Positions 53,178 through 63,443 are shown, counted from the first letter of the stretch. The stretch is 64,000 nt of DNA from Bacillus spongiae (GCF_037120725.1 NZ_JBBAXC010000018.1:1-64000); one strand, 5' to 3'. The notes: generated by a model from the sequence alone, not told the origin. Translations and numbers: made by a program.

Positions 53178-53486
53178 ATGATTAAATTAATCGCGCTATA
53201 TAAGCATCCGGAGAATCAAGAGAAATTTGATGAACATTATTTTGGAACACATGGACCTATTACAGCTAAAATTCCAGGCTTGAGAAAAATGGAGGTAACG
53301 AAAATCGTTGGTTCTCCAATGGGTGGCGAAGGAAAATATTATTTAATGTGTGAGATGTATTATGATAGCCACCAAGCATTAAAGGAAGCGATGAAGACGG
53401 ATGAAGCAAAGGCTTCAGGAAAAGATTTGATGTCGTTTGCAGGTGATTTAGTTACCTTAATGATTGGTGAGGAAGTCAATGACTGA
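53178..53486 (+). CDS. EthD-like small protein in the paa operon
   Basis: 102 aa. KLIALYKHPENQEKFDEHYF, HGPITAKIPGLRKMEVTKI and YYLMCEMYYDS match the EthD/dimeric alpha-beta barrel family. EthD-like proteins accompany some degradation monooxygenases and are of uncertain function. It overlaps the next gene by 8 bases. Its presence here, where E. coli has paaE, does not show that it replaces the reductase. Confidence 0.82.
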   Translation: MIKLIALYKHPENQEKFDEHYFGTHGPITAKIPGLRKMEVTKIVGSPMGGEGKYYLMCEMYYDSHQALKEAMKTDEAKASGKDLMSFAGDLVTLMIGEEVND

Positions 53487-54255
53487 TTTCGAATACATTC
53501 AGACGAAGGTTGAGGGTGAACTTGGCTTTATTGAATTAAATCGGCCTCACGTCTTAAATGCTATTAATCAAAAAATGGTCATAGAAATACTTGATTGTTT
53601 AGAGCGATATGATGAGGAAGAAAGTGTGAAGGTCATTGTCCTAACTGGAAATGGTCGCGCGTTTGCTGCTGGAGCAGATATTGAAGAAATGGCGACAGTC
53701 GGAGCCGTTGATATTGAATTGAAGAACCAGTTCCGTTCATGGGACCATATTGCCGAAATTAAAAAACCTATCATTGGTGCTGTCCAAGGCTTCGCTCTAG
53801 GAGGAGGGTTTGAGCTTGCACTTTGTTGTGATCTATTATTTGCAGCAAATAATGCAGAATTCGGATTCCCTGAAGTTCAGCTTGGGATTATGCCTGGAGC
53901 AGGTGGGACTCAACGACTAACGAAGTTGATTGGTAAAACGCGAGCGATGGAATGGTTGCTTACAGGAGACCGCATGTCAGCGACGGAAGCTGAGAGGTTA
54001 GGCATTATTAATCAAACATTCATGCCAGAGCTTCTATTAGAAGAAACGGTTCGATTTACACAAAAAATTGCCGAGCAGCCATCGCTTTCGGTTCGGATGA
54101 TCAAGGAAGCTACATTAAAGGCAGTAGATATGTCAGTAGCTGAAGGAATGAAGTTTGAACGTAAAAATTTCTCGTTGCTTTTTTCTTCTGAGGATCAAAA
54201 AGAGGGAATGCAAGCGTTTATGGAAAAAAGAAAACCAAACTATCGCGGTCGGTAA
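53479..54255 (+). CDS. paaF: Enoyl-CoA hydratase, PaaF-like
   Basis: 258 aa crotonase. AAGADIEEMA (oxyanion loop) and FGFPEVQLGIMPGAGGTQRL, with FALGGGFELALCCD, are hydratase-type signatures. It would hydrate 2,3-dehydroadipyl-CoA in the lower paa pathway. ATG 53479 with AGGAAG overlaps the EthD gene by 8 bases; GTG 53464 is less likely. Confidence 0.85.
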   Translation: MTDFEYIQTKVEGELGFIELNRPHVLNAINQKMVIEILDCLERYDEEESVKVIVLTGNGRAFAAGADIEEMATVGAVDIELKNQFRSWDHIAEIKKPIIGAVQGFALGGGFELALCCDLLFAANNAEFGFPEVQLGIMPGAGGTQRLTKLIGKTRAMEWLLTGDRMSATEAERLGIINQTFMPELLLEETVRFTQKIAEQPSLSVRMIKEATLKAVDMSVAEGMKFERKNFSLLFSSEDQKEGMQAFMEKRKPNYRGR

Positions 54256-54266
54256 GGAGGTACATA

Positions 54267-55040
54267 ATGTTTGAAACGATTCGATATGAGGTAAAGAACG
54301 GTGTCGCTTGGGTAACGTTACACCGCCCAGAAAAATTAAATGCTTTTACAGAACAACTTAATAGAGAAATTCAAAAAGCCATTAAAGAATCGTCAAAAGC
54401 AGGAGATGTTCGTTGCATTGTCCTTACTGGACAAGGAAGAGCCTTTTGTTCAGGGGAAGACCTTAGTGGTGTTAGTGAAGAAATGGATCATGGGGAGGTA
54501 TTGAGGAAACGATACGGACCTATGATGCAGGAGATTTCTCGTTGTGAAAAACCCATTATTGCTGGAATTAATGGTGTGGCAGCGGGTGCAGGCTTAAGCT
54601 TAGCGTTAGCATGTGACTTTCGTTTAATTCACGAGAAGGCAAGTCTAGTACAAGCATTTATTCATGTTGGCTTAATCCCTGATTCAGGTAATTTATATTA
54701 TCTTCCTCGCCTGATTGGACATGCAAAAGCTCTCGAGCTCGCTGTAATGGGAGATAAAATCTCTGCAGAAGAAGCGAAAAGCTTAGGACTTGTGACGAAA
54801 GTAATTGATTCAGAAAAATGGCAGGAGGATTTGACAGCCTTTGCGGAAATGCTTGCTGCTAAGCCGACAAAGGCAATTGGTCTAATAAAGCGCTCTTTAC
54901 GAGCAAGTTGGGTTTATGATTTCGATGAGTATATGGCAAAAGAAGCGGAAGGTCAACGAATTGCTGGTAAAACTCATGATCATCATGAAGGTGTTCATGC
55001 ATTTATAGATAAAAGAAAGCCAAGCTTTCAAGGGAAATAA
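54267..55040 (+). CDS. paaG: PaaG-like ring-epoxide isomerase (crotonase)
   Basis: 257 aa. FCSGEDLSGVSEEMDHGEVL, GVAAGAGLSLALACDFRL and AFIHVGLIPDSGNLYYLPRL are the PaaG pattern, which isomerises the ring epoxide to oxepin-CoA and acts again lower in the pathway. AAGGAGG ribosome binding site, 11 bases after paaF. Confidence 0.88.
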   Translation: MFETIRYEVKNGVAWVTLHRPEKLNAFTEQLNREIQKAIKESSKAGDVRCIVLTGQGRAFCSGEDLSGVSEEMDHGEVLRKRYGPMMQEISRCEKPIIAGINGVAAGAGLSLALACDFRLIHEKASLVQAFIHVGLIPDSGNLYYLPRLIGHAKALELAVMGDKISAEEAKSLGLVTKVIDSEKWQEDLTAFAEMLAAKPTKAIGLIKRSLRASWVYDFDEYMAKEAEGQRIAGKTHDHHEGVHAFIDKRKPSFQGK

Positions 55041-55060
55041 ATAGATAGGGAGACGATATA

Positions 55061-56572
55061 ATGACACAAGTCAAAGAAGCCAGGTTTGAAACATTGGAAA
55101 TGAAAAGACAGCATTACAGCATGATTATTAATGGTGAAAGAGTAGATGGGGCAGAGACGTTTACGACGTATAACCCTGCTACAGGTGAAAAGATTGCAAC
55201 TGTTGCAAAGGCAACGATTGAGGATGCAGAGAAGGCAATTCTTGCAGCGCGCCAATCGTTTGATTATGGTAAGTGGAAAAAATCTCCTATCAATAAACGC
55301 TCTCGCGTATTAAATAAAATTGCTGGCATCATGAGAGCTCGATTCAATGAGTTGGTAGAATTAGAAATCCTTGATAGCGGAAAAAGTCTGTCTGCTGCAC
55401 AAGGTCAAGTTATGCAAGCGATTGAAGATTTTGAATTTTATGCAGGGGCGATTGTTGGACATCGTGGCAATGTAAACAATGTACCTGGGCAATTTCAAAA
55501 TGTTGCTGAAAAGGAGCCAGTTGGTGTATGTGCCCAAATCATTCCTTGGAATTATCCACTTATGATGGCAGCGTGGAAAATTGCTCCTGCCATTGCTACT
55601 GGCTGCTCTATCGTTGTAAAACCGGCTACATTAACTCCATTAACAGCGATCGTACTAGGAGAGATATGCATTGAAGCCGGTGTACCGGAAGGGGTAGTGA
55701 ACATTCTTCCAGGGGCAGGGTCTTCGGTTGGGAACTACTTAGTAGAGCATGAAAAGGTAGATAAAGTAGCGTTTACAGGCTCAACACCAATTGGAAAAAA
55801 TATTATGGAAAAAGCATCTCAGACACTTAAACGAGTGACGTTAGAACTTGGTGGGAAGTCACCAAATATTGTGTTTGAGGATGCGGATATTGATGCTGCT
55901 GTTGATGGGTCCTTATTTGGTATTTTTTATAATACGGGGCAATCCTGTGAAGCTCGTTCACGATTATATATTCATGAAAGTATTTACGAAACCTTTATGG
56001 AGAAGTTTGTAGAAAAAACAAAAAAACTTCAATTAGGTGATCCATTCAATAAAACCACACATATAGGTGCTGTTATTAGTGAAGAACAATTAAAGGTCAT
56101 TGATGGATATGTACAGTCAGCCAAAGAAGAAGGCGCAACCATTGTTACTGGTGGAAAAGTGGCTGAAATTGAAGGGTTCGAAGCTGGATATTGGTATGAA
56201 CCGACCGTCATTACAAATGTTCATCATGACATGAAGGTCGTAAAAGAAGAGATATTTGGACCTGTTGTGGTAGTTATGCCGTTTAAGGATGAAAAGGAAG
56301 CTGTTAAGCTAGCAAATGATAGTGAATACGGGTTAGGATCGGCTCTTTGGACAAAGGACTATGCAAGAGCAACCAGAGTATCTAAACAAATTGAGGCAGG
56401 AATTGTAATGGTGAATTGTCCATTTTCAGCCTTCCCAGGTACACCGTTCGGTGGTTATAAACAGTCTGGATTTGGGCGAGAGTTGTGTATTGAAACGCTA
56501 GATTTGTATACGGAGACGAAGAGTATCATTTCCTATTTTGGCAGTCGTCCATTAAACCCATTTGGACTCTAA
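55061..56572 (+). CDS. NAD(P)-dependent aldehyde dehydrogenase of the paa operon
   Basis: 503 aa ALDH. Cofactor loop FTGSTPIGKNIMEKASQ, catalytic Glu262 in LELGGKSPN, nucleophile Cys296 in GQSCEARSRLY, and EIFGPVVVVMPF near the end. In this locus it probably oxidises the ring-opened semialdehyde or phenylacetaldehyde. It equals only the ALDH half of E. coli PaaZ; no MaoC-like hydratase domain is attached, and none is nearby. Last gene before a terminator. Confidence 0.85.
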   Translation: MTQVKEARFETLEMKRQHYSMIINGERVDGAETFTTYNPATGEKIATVAKATIEDAEKAILAARQSFDYGKWKKSPINKRSRVLNKIAGIMRARFNELVELEILDSGKSLSAAQGQVMQAIEDFEFYAGAIVGHRGNVNNVPGQFQNVAEKEPVGVCAQIIPWNYPLMMAAWKIAPAIATGCSIVVKPATLTPLTAIVLGEICIEAGVPEGVVNILPGAGSSVGNYLVEHEKVDKVAFTGSTPIGKNIMEKASQTLKRVTLELGGKSPNIVFEDADIDAAVDGSLFGIFYNTGQSCEARSRLYIHESIYETFMEKFVEKTKKLQLGDPFNKTTHIGAVISEEQLKVIDGYVQSAKEEGATIVTGGKVAEIEGFEAGYWYEPTVITNVHHDMKVVKEEIFGPVVVVMPFKDEKEAVKLANDSEYGLGSALWTKDYARATRVSKQIEAGIVMVNCPFSAFPGTPFGGYKQSGFGRELCIETLDLYTETKSIISYFGSRPLNPFGL

Positions 56573-56592
56573 CAGTCGGTTATTATTCTATT

Positions 56593-56620
56593 ACCCCACT
56601 GTTATACCAGTGGGGTTTTT
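56593..56620 (+). terminator. Terminator within the paa cluster
   Basis: ACCCCACTG and CAGTGGGGT form a 9-bp stem with a 6-base loop, followed by TTTT. It divides paaABCD-ALDH from paaHJ, which must use read-through or its own promoter. Confidence 0.75.
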
Positions 56621-56664
56621 CTACATATAGTAAACTATTTATTAATTCATGAGGAGTGGGATAA

Positions 56665-57528
56665 GTGATTGAATCGATTGTTGTCATTGGTTCAGGAGTC
56701 ATGGGAAGAGGGATTGCTTACGTTGCAGCGGTCAAAGGGTTTCAAACGACGGTAGTGGACGTCAATGAAGAGGTGTTAACAGCTGCAGAAGCTAATCTTA
56801 CCGCTCTTTTTCAAAAAGGAGTGCAGCGAGGAAAACTATCCATTGAGGAAAAAGTTCAAAGCTGGGATCGGTTATCTTTTTCAACGCATATAGAAGAAGC
56901 TGTGCAAGATGCCGATTTTATTATAGAAGCTGTCCCAGAAAAAGTCTCAATTAAGCAAAGGGTCTTTGAAACGATAGATAAGTTTGCAAAGGAATCTTGT
57001 TTTTTTGCTACGAACACGTCTACTATGAGTCCAACTGAAATTGCTTCGTTTACAAATCGACCAAGTAAAGTGATTGCGATGCACTTTTTTAATCCTGTTC
57101 ATAAAATGCCGCTTGTCGAAATTATTAAAGGGTTAGAGACAAGTAATGAAACGACGGAAGTGACGAAAGAGGTTGCTCAGCAAATGGGAAAAGAAACCGT
57201 CGTTGTGAATGAATTTCCTGGCTTCGTTACAAGTCGTATTAGTGCACTTGTCGGTAATGAGGCTTTCTATATGCTTCAAGAAGGGCTTGGTTCACCAGAA
57301 GAAATTGATAAAGCAATTAAGCTTGGCTTGAATTATCCAATGGGACCATTTGAACTGGGAGATCTTGTTGGTTTAGATACGCGCTTAAATAATTTACGTT
57401 ACCTGCATGAAAAGCTAGGTGAGAAATATCGTCCTGCTCCTTTGCTAGAACAGTATGTTAAGGCGGGGAGACTTGGGAGAAAGACCGGGAAAGGTGTTTA
57501 TGATTACTCGGCGGAGGTGAATGTATGA
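56665..57528 (+). CDS. paaH: 3-hydroxyacyl-CoA dehydrogenase PaaH-like
   Basis: 287 aa. NAD-binding [45 protein letters not shown] and [15 protein letters not shown] (catalytic His) are standard. It oxidises 3-hydroxyadipyl-CoA. GTG 56665 after GAGGAG. Its TGA overlaps the thiolase ATG by 4 bases. Confidence 0.9.
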   Translation: MIESIVVIGSGVMGRGIAYVAAVKGFQTTVVDVNEEVLTAAEANLTALFQKGVQRGKLSIEEKVQSWDRLSFSTHIEEAVQDADFIIEAVPEKVSIKQRVFETIDKFAKESCFFATNTSTMSPTEIASFTNRPSKVIAMHFFNPVHKMPLVEIIKGLETSNETTEVTKEVAQQMGKETVVVNEFPGFVTSRISALVGNEAFYMLQEGLGSPEEIDKAIKLGLNYPMGPFELGDLVGLDTRLNNLRYLHEKLGEKYRPAPLLEQYVKAGRLGRKTGKGVYDYSAEVNV

Positions 57529-58727
57529 ATGAGGTTGTGATTGTTGATGCAGTTCGTACTCCGATTGGGCGATACAAAGGAGCACTAAAGCATATTCGAC
57601 CGGATGATTTAGGAGCAATCGTCATAAGGGCCCTTTTAGAACGTAATCGTACGGTTCCACTAAAGCAGATTGAAGAGGTAGTACTCGGCAATGCGAACGG
57701 AGCAGGAGAAGATAATCGTAACGTTGCCAGAATGTCTGCTTTATTAGCAAACCTTCCTGTGGACGTAGCTGGTACGACGATTAACCGTCTTTGTGGATCG
57801 GGCTTAGATGCTGTAAACTACGCTGCTCGTGCTATTATCGCTGGAGAGGGCGATATTTTTATTGCTGGCGGTACGGAGAGTATGACAAGAGCTCCATATG
57901 TAATGGCGAAGCCGGACAGTGAATTTCCTCGTGGAAATTCCGAACTGTTTGACACGACAATTGGTTGGCGGTTTGTAAATGATACATTGGATGAAATGTA
58001 TGGGACGGATAGTATGCCGCAGACAGCAGAAAATGTGGCAAAGCAATATCAAATTTCTCGTGAAGAACAAGACGACTTTGCCTTTAGTAGTCAGCAAAAA
58101 GCTTTTAAAGCCATGAGTGGAAACCGATTGGAGAATGAAATTGTTCCAGTGAAATATTTAGATAAAAAAGGAAATGAAGTAATAGTAGATACAGACGAGC
58201 ATCCGCGACCAATGACAAAGTTGGAAAAACTAGCAAACTTAAAACCGCTACTTTCAGCGGGGACAGTGACGGCGGGAAATGCTTCAGGAATTAATGACGG
58301 TGCTTCTGCTTTACTTCTAATGAGCAAACGGAAAGCAGAGGAGCTTGGTGTGACCCCTCTTGCCCAATATGTCACCTCAGCAACTGCCGGATTAGAACCT
58401 AACATTATGGGTCTAGGTCCTATTTACGCAACGAGAAAAGCGTTAAAAAGGGCTTCGTTGTCTGTTAAAGATTTAGGATTAATAGAATTAAATGAAGCAT
58501 TTGCTTCACAGTCTATCGCTTGTATAAAGGAACTAGATATCCCTGTTGATAGAGTCAACGTAAACGGAGGAGCAATCGCATTTGGTCACCCTCTAGGGGC
58601 TAGTGGTGCTAGAATATTAACAACATTAATACATGAAATGAAAAAACGAGAGGTCGACTATGGACTTGCTACGATGTGTGTAGGAGTAGGACAAGGAATC
58701 GCAACCATTGTGAAAAATATACCGTAA
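57525..58727 (+). CDS. paaJ: 3-oxoadipyl-CoA/acyl-CoA thiolase PaaJ-like
   Basis: 400 aa. The catalytic triad of thiolases is complete: Cys90 in [11 protein letters not shown], His355 in [12 protein letters not shown] and Cys385 in TMCVGVGQG. It cleaves 3-oxoadipyl-CoA to acetyl-CoA and succinyl-CoA. Coupled to paaH by a 4-base overlap. Confidence 0.9.
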   Translation: MNEVVIVDAVRTPIGRYKGALKHIRPDDLGAIVIRALLERNRTVPLKQIEEVVLGNANGAGEDNRNVARMSALLANLPVDVAGTTINRLCGSGLDAVNYAARAIIAGEGDIFIAGGTESMTRAPYVMAKPDSEFPRGNSELFDTTIGWRFVNDTLDEMYGTDSMPQTAENVAKQYQISREEQDDFAFSSQQKAFKAMSGNRLENEIVPVKYLDKKGNEVIVDTDEHPRPMTKLEKLANLKPLLSAGTVTAGNASGINDGASALLLMSKRKAEELGVTPLAQYVTSATAGLEPNIMGLGPIYATRKALKRASLSVKDLGLIELNEAFASQSIACIKELDIPVDRVNVNGGAIAFGHPLGASGARILTTLIHEMKKREVDYGLATMCVGVGQGIATIVKNIP

Positions 58728-58750
58728 TATCGTTATAGTGATATAAGAGT

Positions 58751-58784
58751 AAAATCCCATAGAATATTCTATGGGATTTTTAAG
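58751..58784. terminator. 30-bp palindromic terminator after paaJ
   Basis: AAAATCCCATAGAA and TTCTATGGGATTTT flank a TA centre, followed by a T. Fully symmetrical, so it can stop transcription from both sides. Confidence 0.85.
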
Positions 58785-58938
58785 TTACGCAGTCCAAACA
58801 GTATAATATTTAGAATATTAGTATATTTGCAAGGGTTTTATATGATATGATAGTGAATAAACGTAAATGATTCGTTATAAGATATTTTATTTTGAAAATA
58901 ATAAGCAGAGAATGGTACGAAGCATAAGGAGACATGAT

Positions 58939-59814
58939 ATGAACACGAGGTCGATGATTTTTACACTATATGGTGATTATATACGTAACTACGGAAACAA
59001 GATTTGGATTGGTAGTTTAATTCGTTTATTAAAGGAGTTTGGCCATAACGACCAAGCTGTAAGAGCAGCCATTTCAAGAATGAATAAGCAAGGTTGGGTA
59101 CAAGCCGAGAAGCAGGGGAATAAAAGCTATTATTCATTAACGGAACGTGGAATAAAGCGGATGGAAGAAGCTGCAAAGCGGATTTTTAAATTAAAGCCTG
59201 AAAAGTGGGACGGGGAATGGCGAATCTTCATGTATACAATTCCGGAAGAAATTAGAAGTATTCGAGATGAGCTTAGAAAGGAACTTATTTGGAGTGGGTT
59301 TGGCTCCTTTTCTAATAGCTTTTGGCTATCTCCTAACAATTTAGAAAAACAAGTGGAAGATCTAATAGAAAAGTACAATATTCAGCCGTATGTTGACTTT
59401 TTTGTAGCTGATTACAAGGGACCCCATGCAAATAAAAGCTTAGTCGAAAAAAGCTGGGATTTAGACGATATTAATACTCGATACGAGGAGTTTATTCACT
59501 TTTATAGTGATCAACATATGATGGCTAAACAGAAAATAATGGATGGAAATATGACCGATGCAGAATGTTTTGTAGAGAGAACGAAGTTAGTCCATGAATA
59601 TCGGAAGTTTCTATTTGTCGACCCAGGCCTTCCTCAAGAACTTCTTCCTGAGAAATGGCTGGGTGGGCAGGCAGCTACATTATTTAGCCAGTATTATAAA
59701 GAACTAGCGCTTCCTTCTTCACGCTTTTTCGAAGCTGTGTTTCGGGAAGGGAATGAAATGGAAGGAAAGGATCAGGCATATAATGTGTTAGATCACCCAT
59801 TAATATTAGAATGA
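58939..59814 (+). CDS. paaX: PaaX-family repressor of phenylacetate degradation
   Basis: 291 aa. The N-terminal winged helix (STIFTLYGDYIRNYG-like, AISRMNKQGWVQAEKQGNKS) and the PaaX ligand region (FWLSPNNLEKQVEDLIEKY) match the family. PaaX releases DNA on binding phenylacetyl-CoA. ATG 58939 with AAGGAG is chosen; ATG 58867 has none. It follows paaJ in the same direction but after a strong terminator, so it has its own promoter. Confidence 0.9.
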   Translation: MNTRSMIFTLYGDYIRNYGNKIWIGSLIRLLKEFGHNDQAVRAAISRMNKQGWVQAEKQGNKSYYSLTERGIKRMEEAAKRIFKLKPEKWDGEWRIFMYTIPEEIRSIRDELRKELIWSGFGSFSNSFWLSPNNLEKQVEDLIEKYNIQPYVDFFVADYKGPHANKSLVEKSWDLDDINTRYEEFIHFYSDQHMMAKQKIMDGNMTDAECFVERTKLVHEYRKFLFVDPGLPQELLPEKWLGGQAATLFSQYYKELALPSSRFFEAVFREGNEMEGKDQAYNVLDHPLILE

Positions 59815-59867
59815 AGAAGAATAAAACGAGTGATTGGTAGTGTGTTAAGAGAAGATTTATATTTAGG

Positions 59868-59902
59868 TGATGCTTTTCTAATGAGAAAAGCATCATTTTT
59901 TC
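59868..59902 (+). terminator. Terminator after paaX
   Basis: TGATGCTTTTCT pairs with AGAAAAGCATCA around a 4-base loop, followed by TTTTTTC. The rest of 59903-60226 holds a 19-codon frame at 59998 with a strong GGAGGGAGG site that may be noise; no gene is supported. Confidence 0.8.
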
Positions 59903-60226
59903 ATGTCTAAAAGATTGGTCTGGGAGGGTATTCAAGAACTTCAATGCTTAAATAAATTTCTGGAATAGTTTATTGGTATGGAGGAGGGAGGGGTCATATT
60001 GATAGCTTTCTCTGTGGTTTTGTACGAAGAAAGGCAAAAGATATATGTGCAAGTTTAGGAGAGGGAATCAGTAAGATGCTTTAACGTTCAACCAACGAGC
60101 TCTGAAGATATTATCTGAGTTGTTTTGCCATCACCTCATAACGGTGTTCCTTCCTTAAAAGGTAGGTTTGTTATTGCCTGAATTTTATTAATAGTATAAC
60201 ATTATTTTTACGAGGGGAGGATTTTT

Positions 60227-61174
60227 GTGAATAGATTAATAGAACTTCTACAAATTGAGCATCCTATTATTCAAGGGGGAATGGGGAATATAAGCTCTAG
60301 TCGTTTAGCAGCAGCTGTTTCGAATGCCGGTGGGCTTGGAGCTATAGGGACAGGTACGTTACCCCCTAATGAAGTTGAGCAAATAATAAAAGAATTAAAA
60401 TCGTTAACAGAGAAGCCTTTTGCAGTAAATATAGCGATATCTGTTACACCTTATCTGAAGGAATTACTTTCTTTAATAATGAAATATGAGGTACCTGTCG
60501 TCTCTCTATCGGCAGGTAATCCATCGCCAATAATTCCTATTTTAAAGCAGGCGGGTATAAAAGTGATCTGTGTAGTTGCTTCGACAAAACAAGCTAGAAA
60601 AGCGGAAAAGGCTGGAGCGGATATTCTCGTTGCAGAAGGTTATGAAGCTGCGGGAATAAATTCTCATCTTGAAACAACCACATTGGCACTTATTCCACAA
60701 ATAGTGGAAGCAGTTCAAGTCCCTGTTGTGGCCGCCGGTGGAATTGGAGATGGAAGAGGGCTGGCGGCGATGCTTTCCTTAGGCGCATGCGGTGTCCAAA
60801 TGGGAACACGATTTATCGCAACGAAAGAAGCACCCTTCCACGAACACTACAAAAATAGTATTTTAAATGCTGATGATAATAGTACGGTCATTGTAGGTAG
60901 AAGCGTTGGTAGAGTGAGAAGAGTGTTAAAAACACCATACAGTGAAATGCTTCTTAAAAAAGAAAAAGATGGAGTAACAAGTGATGAGTTCAATAATAAG
61001 ACGTCAGAGGATTATCATCGAATAGGGGCAGTGGATGGGAATTTAGAAGAGGGGTTTATTAACAGTGGGCAAATTGCAGGGCTAATAAATGACCTACCAC
61101 AGGTCAGTGATTTATTAATAGAGATGGTGAACGACGCAAAAACAGAATTGCAAAAGGCTTACAGTTTTTTATGA
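60227..61174 (+). CDS. Nitronate monooxygenase / FabK-like flavoprotein
   Basis: 315 aa TIM-barrel FMN protein. PIIQGGMGNISSSRLAAAVS, GGLGAIGTGTLPPNEV, ADILVAEGYEAAGINSH and VPVVAAGGIGDGRGLAAMLS are shared by nitronate monooxygenase (2-nitropropane dioxygenase) and enoyl-ACP reductase II. The two cannot be separated from sequence alone. GTG start after GAGGGGAGGA. It is near the paa locus but on its own transcript. Confidence 0.82.
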   Translation: MNRLIELLQIEHPIIQGGMGNISSSRLAAAVSNAGGLGAIGTGTLPPNEVEQIIKELKSLTEKPFAVNIAISVTPYLKELLSLIMKYEVPVVSLSAGNPSPIIPILKQAGIKVICVVASTKQARKAEKAGADILVAEGYEAAGINSHLETTTLALIPQIVEAVQVPVVAAGGIGDGRGLAAMLSLGACGVQMGTRFIATKEAPFHEHYKNSILNADDNSTVIVGRSVGRVRRVLKTPYSEMLLKKEKDGVTSDEFNNKTSEDYHRIGAVDGNLEEGFINSGQIAGLINDLPQVSDLLIEMVNDAKTELQKAYSFL

Positions 61175-61217
61175 TTCTGCATCGTCATTTAGTAGATAAA
61201 TAATTTTATGTGTAATG

Positions 61218-61250
61218 GACAGGACAACTTTTTTGGTTCTGTCTTTTTTA
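61218..61250 (+). terminator. Terminator after the flavoprotein gene
   Basis: GACAGGAC (61218-61225) pairs with GTTCTGTC (61236-61243, one G-T), followed by TTTTTTT. Confidence 0.65.
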
Positions 61251-61478
61251 CTTCATGTTCCTTATTTTCACTAGTCAAGTGACATAGCGGGTGTAAAGAA
61301 CAAGTCGCTAATCGTAAAATAGTAGGAACAGAATCGAAAAAGGGAAGTCTACTAGTCAAGTACTTGAAGAAAAACGTAGAAACGTTACTAGTTAAGGCTG
61401 TAATGGCCAACATTATATGATTAATGATCTAGAATTTCAAAGTACGATAACTGTAATTATCGCCTGTTTTTCTACGTA
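61251..61478. other. Intergenic stretch with a degenerate open frame
   Basis: From about 61286 to TGA 61418 a plus-strand frame without a start reads like a protein C-terminus (... SLLVKYLKKNVETLLVKAVM). The tract ACTAGT(C/T)AAG occurs three times here. I cannot name the source. A CGATAA/TTATCG pair sits at 61445-61462. Confidence 0.35.
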
Positions 61479-61510
61479 CATTGATAAAATAATCATTTAT
61501 TTTATCAATG
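61479..61510. repeat. 14-bp perfect inverted repeat upstream of the protease gene
   Basis: CATTGATAAAATAA and TTATTTTATCAATG are perfect complements around the loop TCAT. There is no T-run, so an operator or protein-binding site is as likely as a terminator. Confidence 0.6.
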
Positions 61511-61604
61511 CAAAGTTAGAAGAGTAATAAAAAAGGTAAATATACTATAAAAAAGAAAATTTTACAATAAATATAGATACTTAGTATGGATTTAATAAAA
61601 GTAA

Positions 61605-61633
61605 TTGACGGAATATTTACTTTTTTATAAAAT
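61605..61633 (+). promoter_or_regulatory. Putative sigma-A promoter of the M4 protease gene
   Basis: TTGACG (61605-61610), 17-base spacer, TAAAAT (61628-61633), about 100 bases before the ATG. Confidence 0.55.
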
Positions 61634-61643
61634 TACTATATTG

Positions 61644-61659
61644 ATGTATACATATACAT
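61644..61659. promoter_or_regulatory. Dyad at the protease transcription start
   Basis: ATGTATA-CA-TATACAT lies about 11 bases after the -10 element, over the expected transcription start, where a repressor would act. The regulator is unknown. Confidence 0.4.
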
Positions 61660-61735
61660 TAGTTGCTATTTGTTTGTTTAAATACAACTAATTTCATATG
61701 AAAACTAGTAGAATAAAAAATGAAGAGGTGGAAGA

Positions 61736-63397
61736 ATGAAAAAGAGAAAAAAGATAGTTACCACTGTATTGGCAAGTTCATTGGCGTTAGGTACTTTTGT
61801 TGCCCCTTCTGTGAACGATGTACTAGCGAAGTCTAGTAATCAATTAGAAAAGGTAAATTGGAATGAAAAGGTGAAAACACCGGAATTTATTTCCGGGAAA
61901 TTAACAGAACCTTCAGATAAAAATTCAGAAGAAATTTTATTTGGGTATATTGATAGTAAAAAAGATTTGTTTAAGATTAATGGTTCATCTAAAAATGCGT
62001 TTGTCATTAAAGAAAAAAAGAAGGATGATCTTGGTTATACATTTCTTCGATTACAACAAGTATATAAAGGAACACCAGTATTTGGGGCTACTCTGACAGC
62101 ACATATTGATCAAGATGGTGTCTTGACGGCACTTTCAGGTACGGCTTTACCTGAGCTTGATAAAAAGAATTCCTTAAAGAAAGAACAAAAAATAACGAAA
62201 AAAGAAGCATTGGCGATTGCTGAAGAAAGTCTAGTAGCATCCCTACCAGATGCACCTGACTTTGAAAAAAAACCACAGGCAGAATTAGTCATCTTCACAG
62301 ATGGGGAGACTGCTAACTATGCATATGCCATCAATTTTCTTTATTTTTCCCCAGAACTAGGTAACGTAGATTATTTTGTAGATGCCGCGTCTGGTGAAGT
62401 GATAGCAAAACATAGCAATATTCATACAGCAGGAGATGCTATCGGTACTGGTACGGGTGTCTTAGGCGATCAAAAGTCATTAAATACTTACTTTGATGGT
62501 TCCTCCTATTCATTAATTGATTATACACGTGGGAACGGAATCTTTACCTATGATGCAGCAAATAAAATAAATGAAAGAAACTATGTGACTAAATTACCTG
62601 GAACACTTTGGTCAGATGCTGATAATCAATTCAATGCAAGCTATGATAGTGCTGCAGTTGATGCACATTATTACGCAGGAGTGACTTATGATTATTATAA
62701 AGATGTCTTTGGAAGAGACAGCTATGATGACAATAATGCTGAAATAATATCAACCGTGCATTTCGGAAGAAATTATAATAACGCAGCATGGGTGGGCACT
62801 CAAATGATTTATGGAGATGGTGATGGAAGAGAGTTTGTGGCGCTATCAGGTTCTCTTGACGTAGTAGGTCATGAATTAACACATGCGGTGACCGATTTTA
62901 GTGCTAATCTAATCTATCAAAATGAGTCCGGTGCAATCAATGAATCTATGTCAGATGTATTTGGTACGTTAGTAGAATTCCACGAAGGGATTGACCCCGA
63001 TTGGGACATGGGAGAAGACATTTATACTCCTGGGGTAGCGAATGATGCACTTCGCTCAATGGCAGACCCTGCAAAATATGGAGACCCGGATCATTATGAT
63101 GATCGATATACAGGTACGCTAGATAATGGTGGTGTGCATATTAACAGTGGTATTGCTAATAAGGCAGCATATTTAATTAGCGAAGGTGGTACGCACTTTG
63201 GAACTACTGTTACAGGTATAGGAAAGGATAAGCTAGGTCAAATTTATTATCGTGCATTGACACAATATTTAACGGAATCATCTACGTTTAGCCAGTTGCG
63301 TTCTTCATTAATTCAATCAGCTACTGATTTATATGGAGCTAATGGTCCAGAAGTAGCGGCAGTATCAGCTTCATTTGATGCGGTTGGTGTTAATTAA
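61736..63397 (+). CDS. Secreted thermolysin-like neutral metalloprotease (M4, bacillolysin type)
   Basis: 553-aa preproprotein. A Sec signal peptide (KKRKK then a hydrophobic core, cleavage near VLAKSS), an FTP/PepSY propeptide (about 30-230) and the mature M4 domain (about 235-553). Zinc site HELTH: His379, Glu380, His383, and Glu403 in AINESMSD. His468 in [13 protein letters not shown] corresponds to thermolysin His231 by spacing. It degrades extracellular protein after self-cleavage and is usually induced in the transition state. AAGAGGTGG precedes the ATG. A terminator follows. Confidence 0.94.
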   Translation: MKKRKKIVTTVLASSLALGTFVAPSVNDVLAKSSNQLEKVNWNEKVKTPEFISGKLTEPSDKNSEEILFGYIDSKKDLFKINGSSKNAFVIKEKKKDDLGYTFLRLQQVYKGTPVFGATLTAHIDQDGVLTALSGTALPELDKKNSLKKEQKITKKEALAIAEESLVASLPDAPDFEKKPQAELVIFTDGETANYAYAINFLYFSPELGNVDYFVDAASGEVIAKHSNIHTAGDAIGTGTGVLGDQKSLNTYFDGSSYSLIDYTRGNGIFTYDAANKINERNYVTKLPGTLWSDADNQFNASYDSAAVDAHYYAGVTYDYYKDVFGRDSYDDNNAEIISTVHFGRNYNNAAWVGTQMIYGDGDGREFVALSGSLDVVGHELTHAVTDFSANLIYQNESGAINESMSDVFGTLVEFHEGIDPDWDMGEDIYTPGVANDALRSMADPAKYGDPDHYDDRYTGTLDNGGVHINSGIANKAAYLISEGGTHFGTTVTGIGKDKLGQIYYRALTQYLTESSTFSQLRSSLIQSATDLYGANGPEVAAVSASFDAVGVN

Positions 63398-63443
63398 ATA
63401 ATTTAAATTTGGCTAGATTATAACATTAATGTTTCTTCGGCCT

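Noticed and set aside
57804-58405. Minus-strand ORFs inside the thiolase gene
   Set aside because: Shadows; the plus-strand thiolase has all three catalytic residues.
59998-60057. 19-codon ORF with a strong GGAGG-type site
   Set aside because: Too short to support, no conserved feature; may be chance purine-rich sequence.
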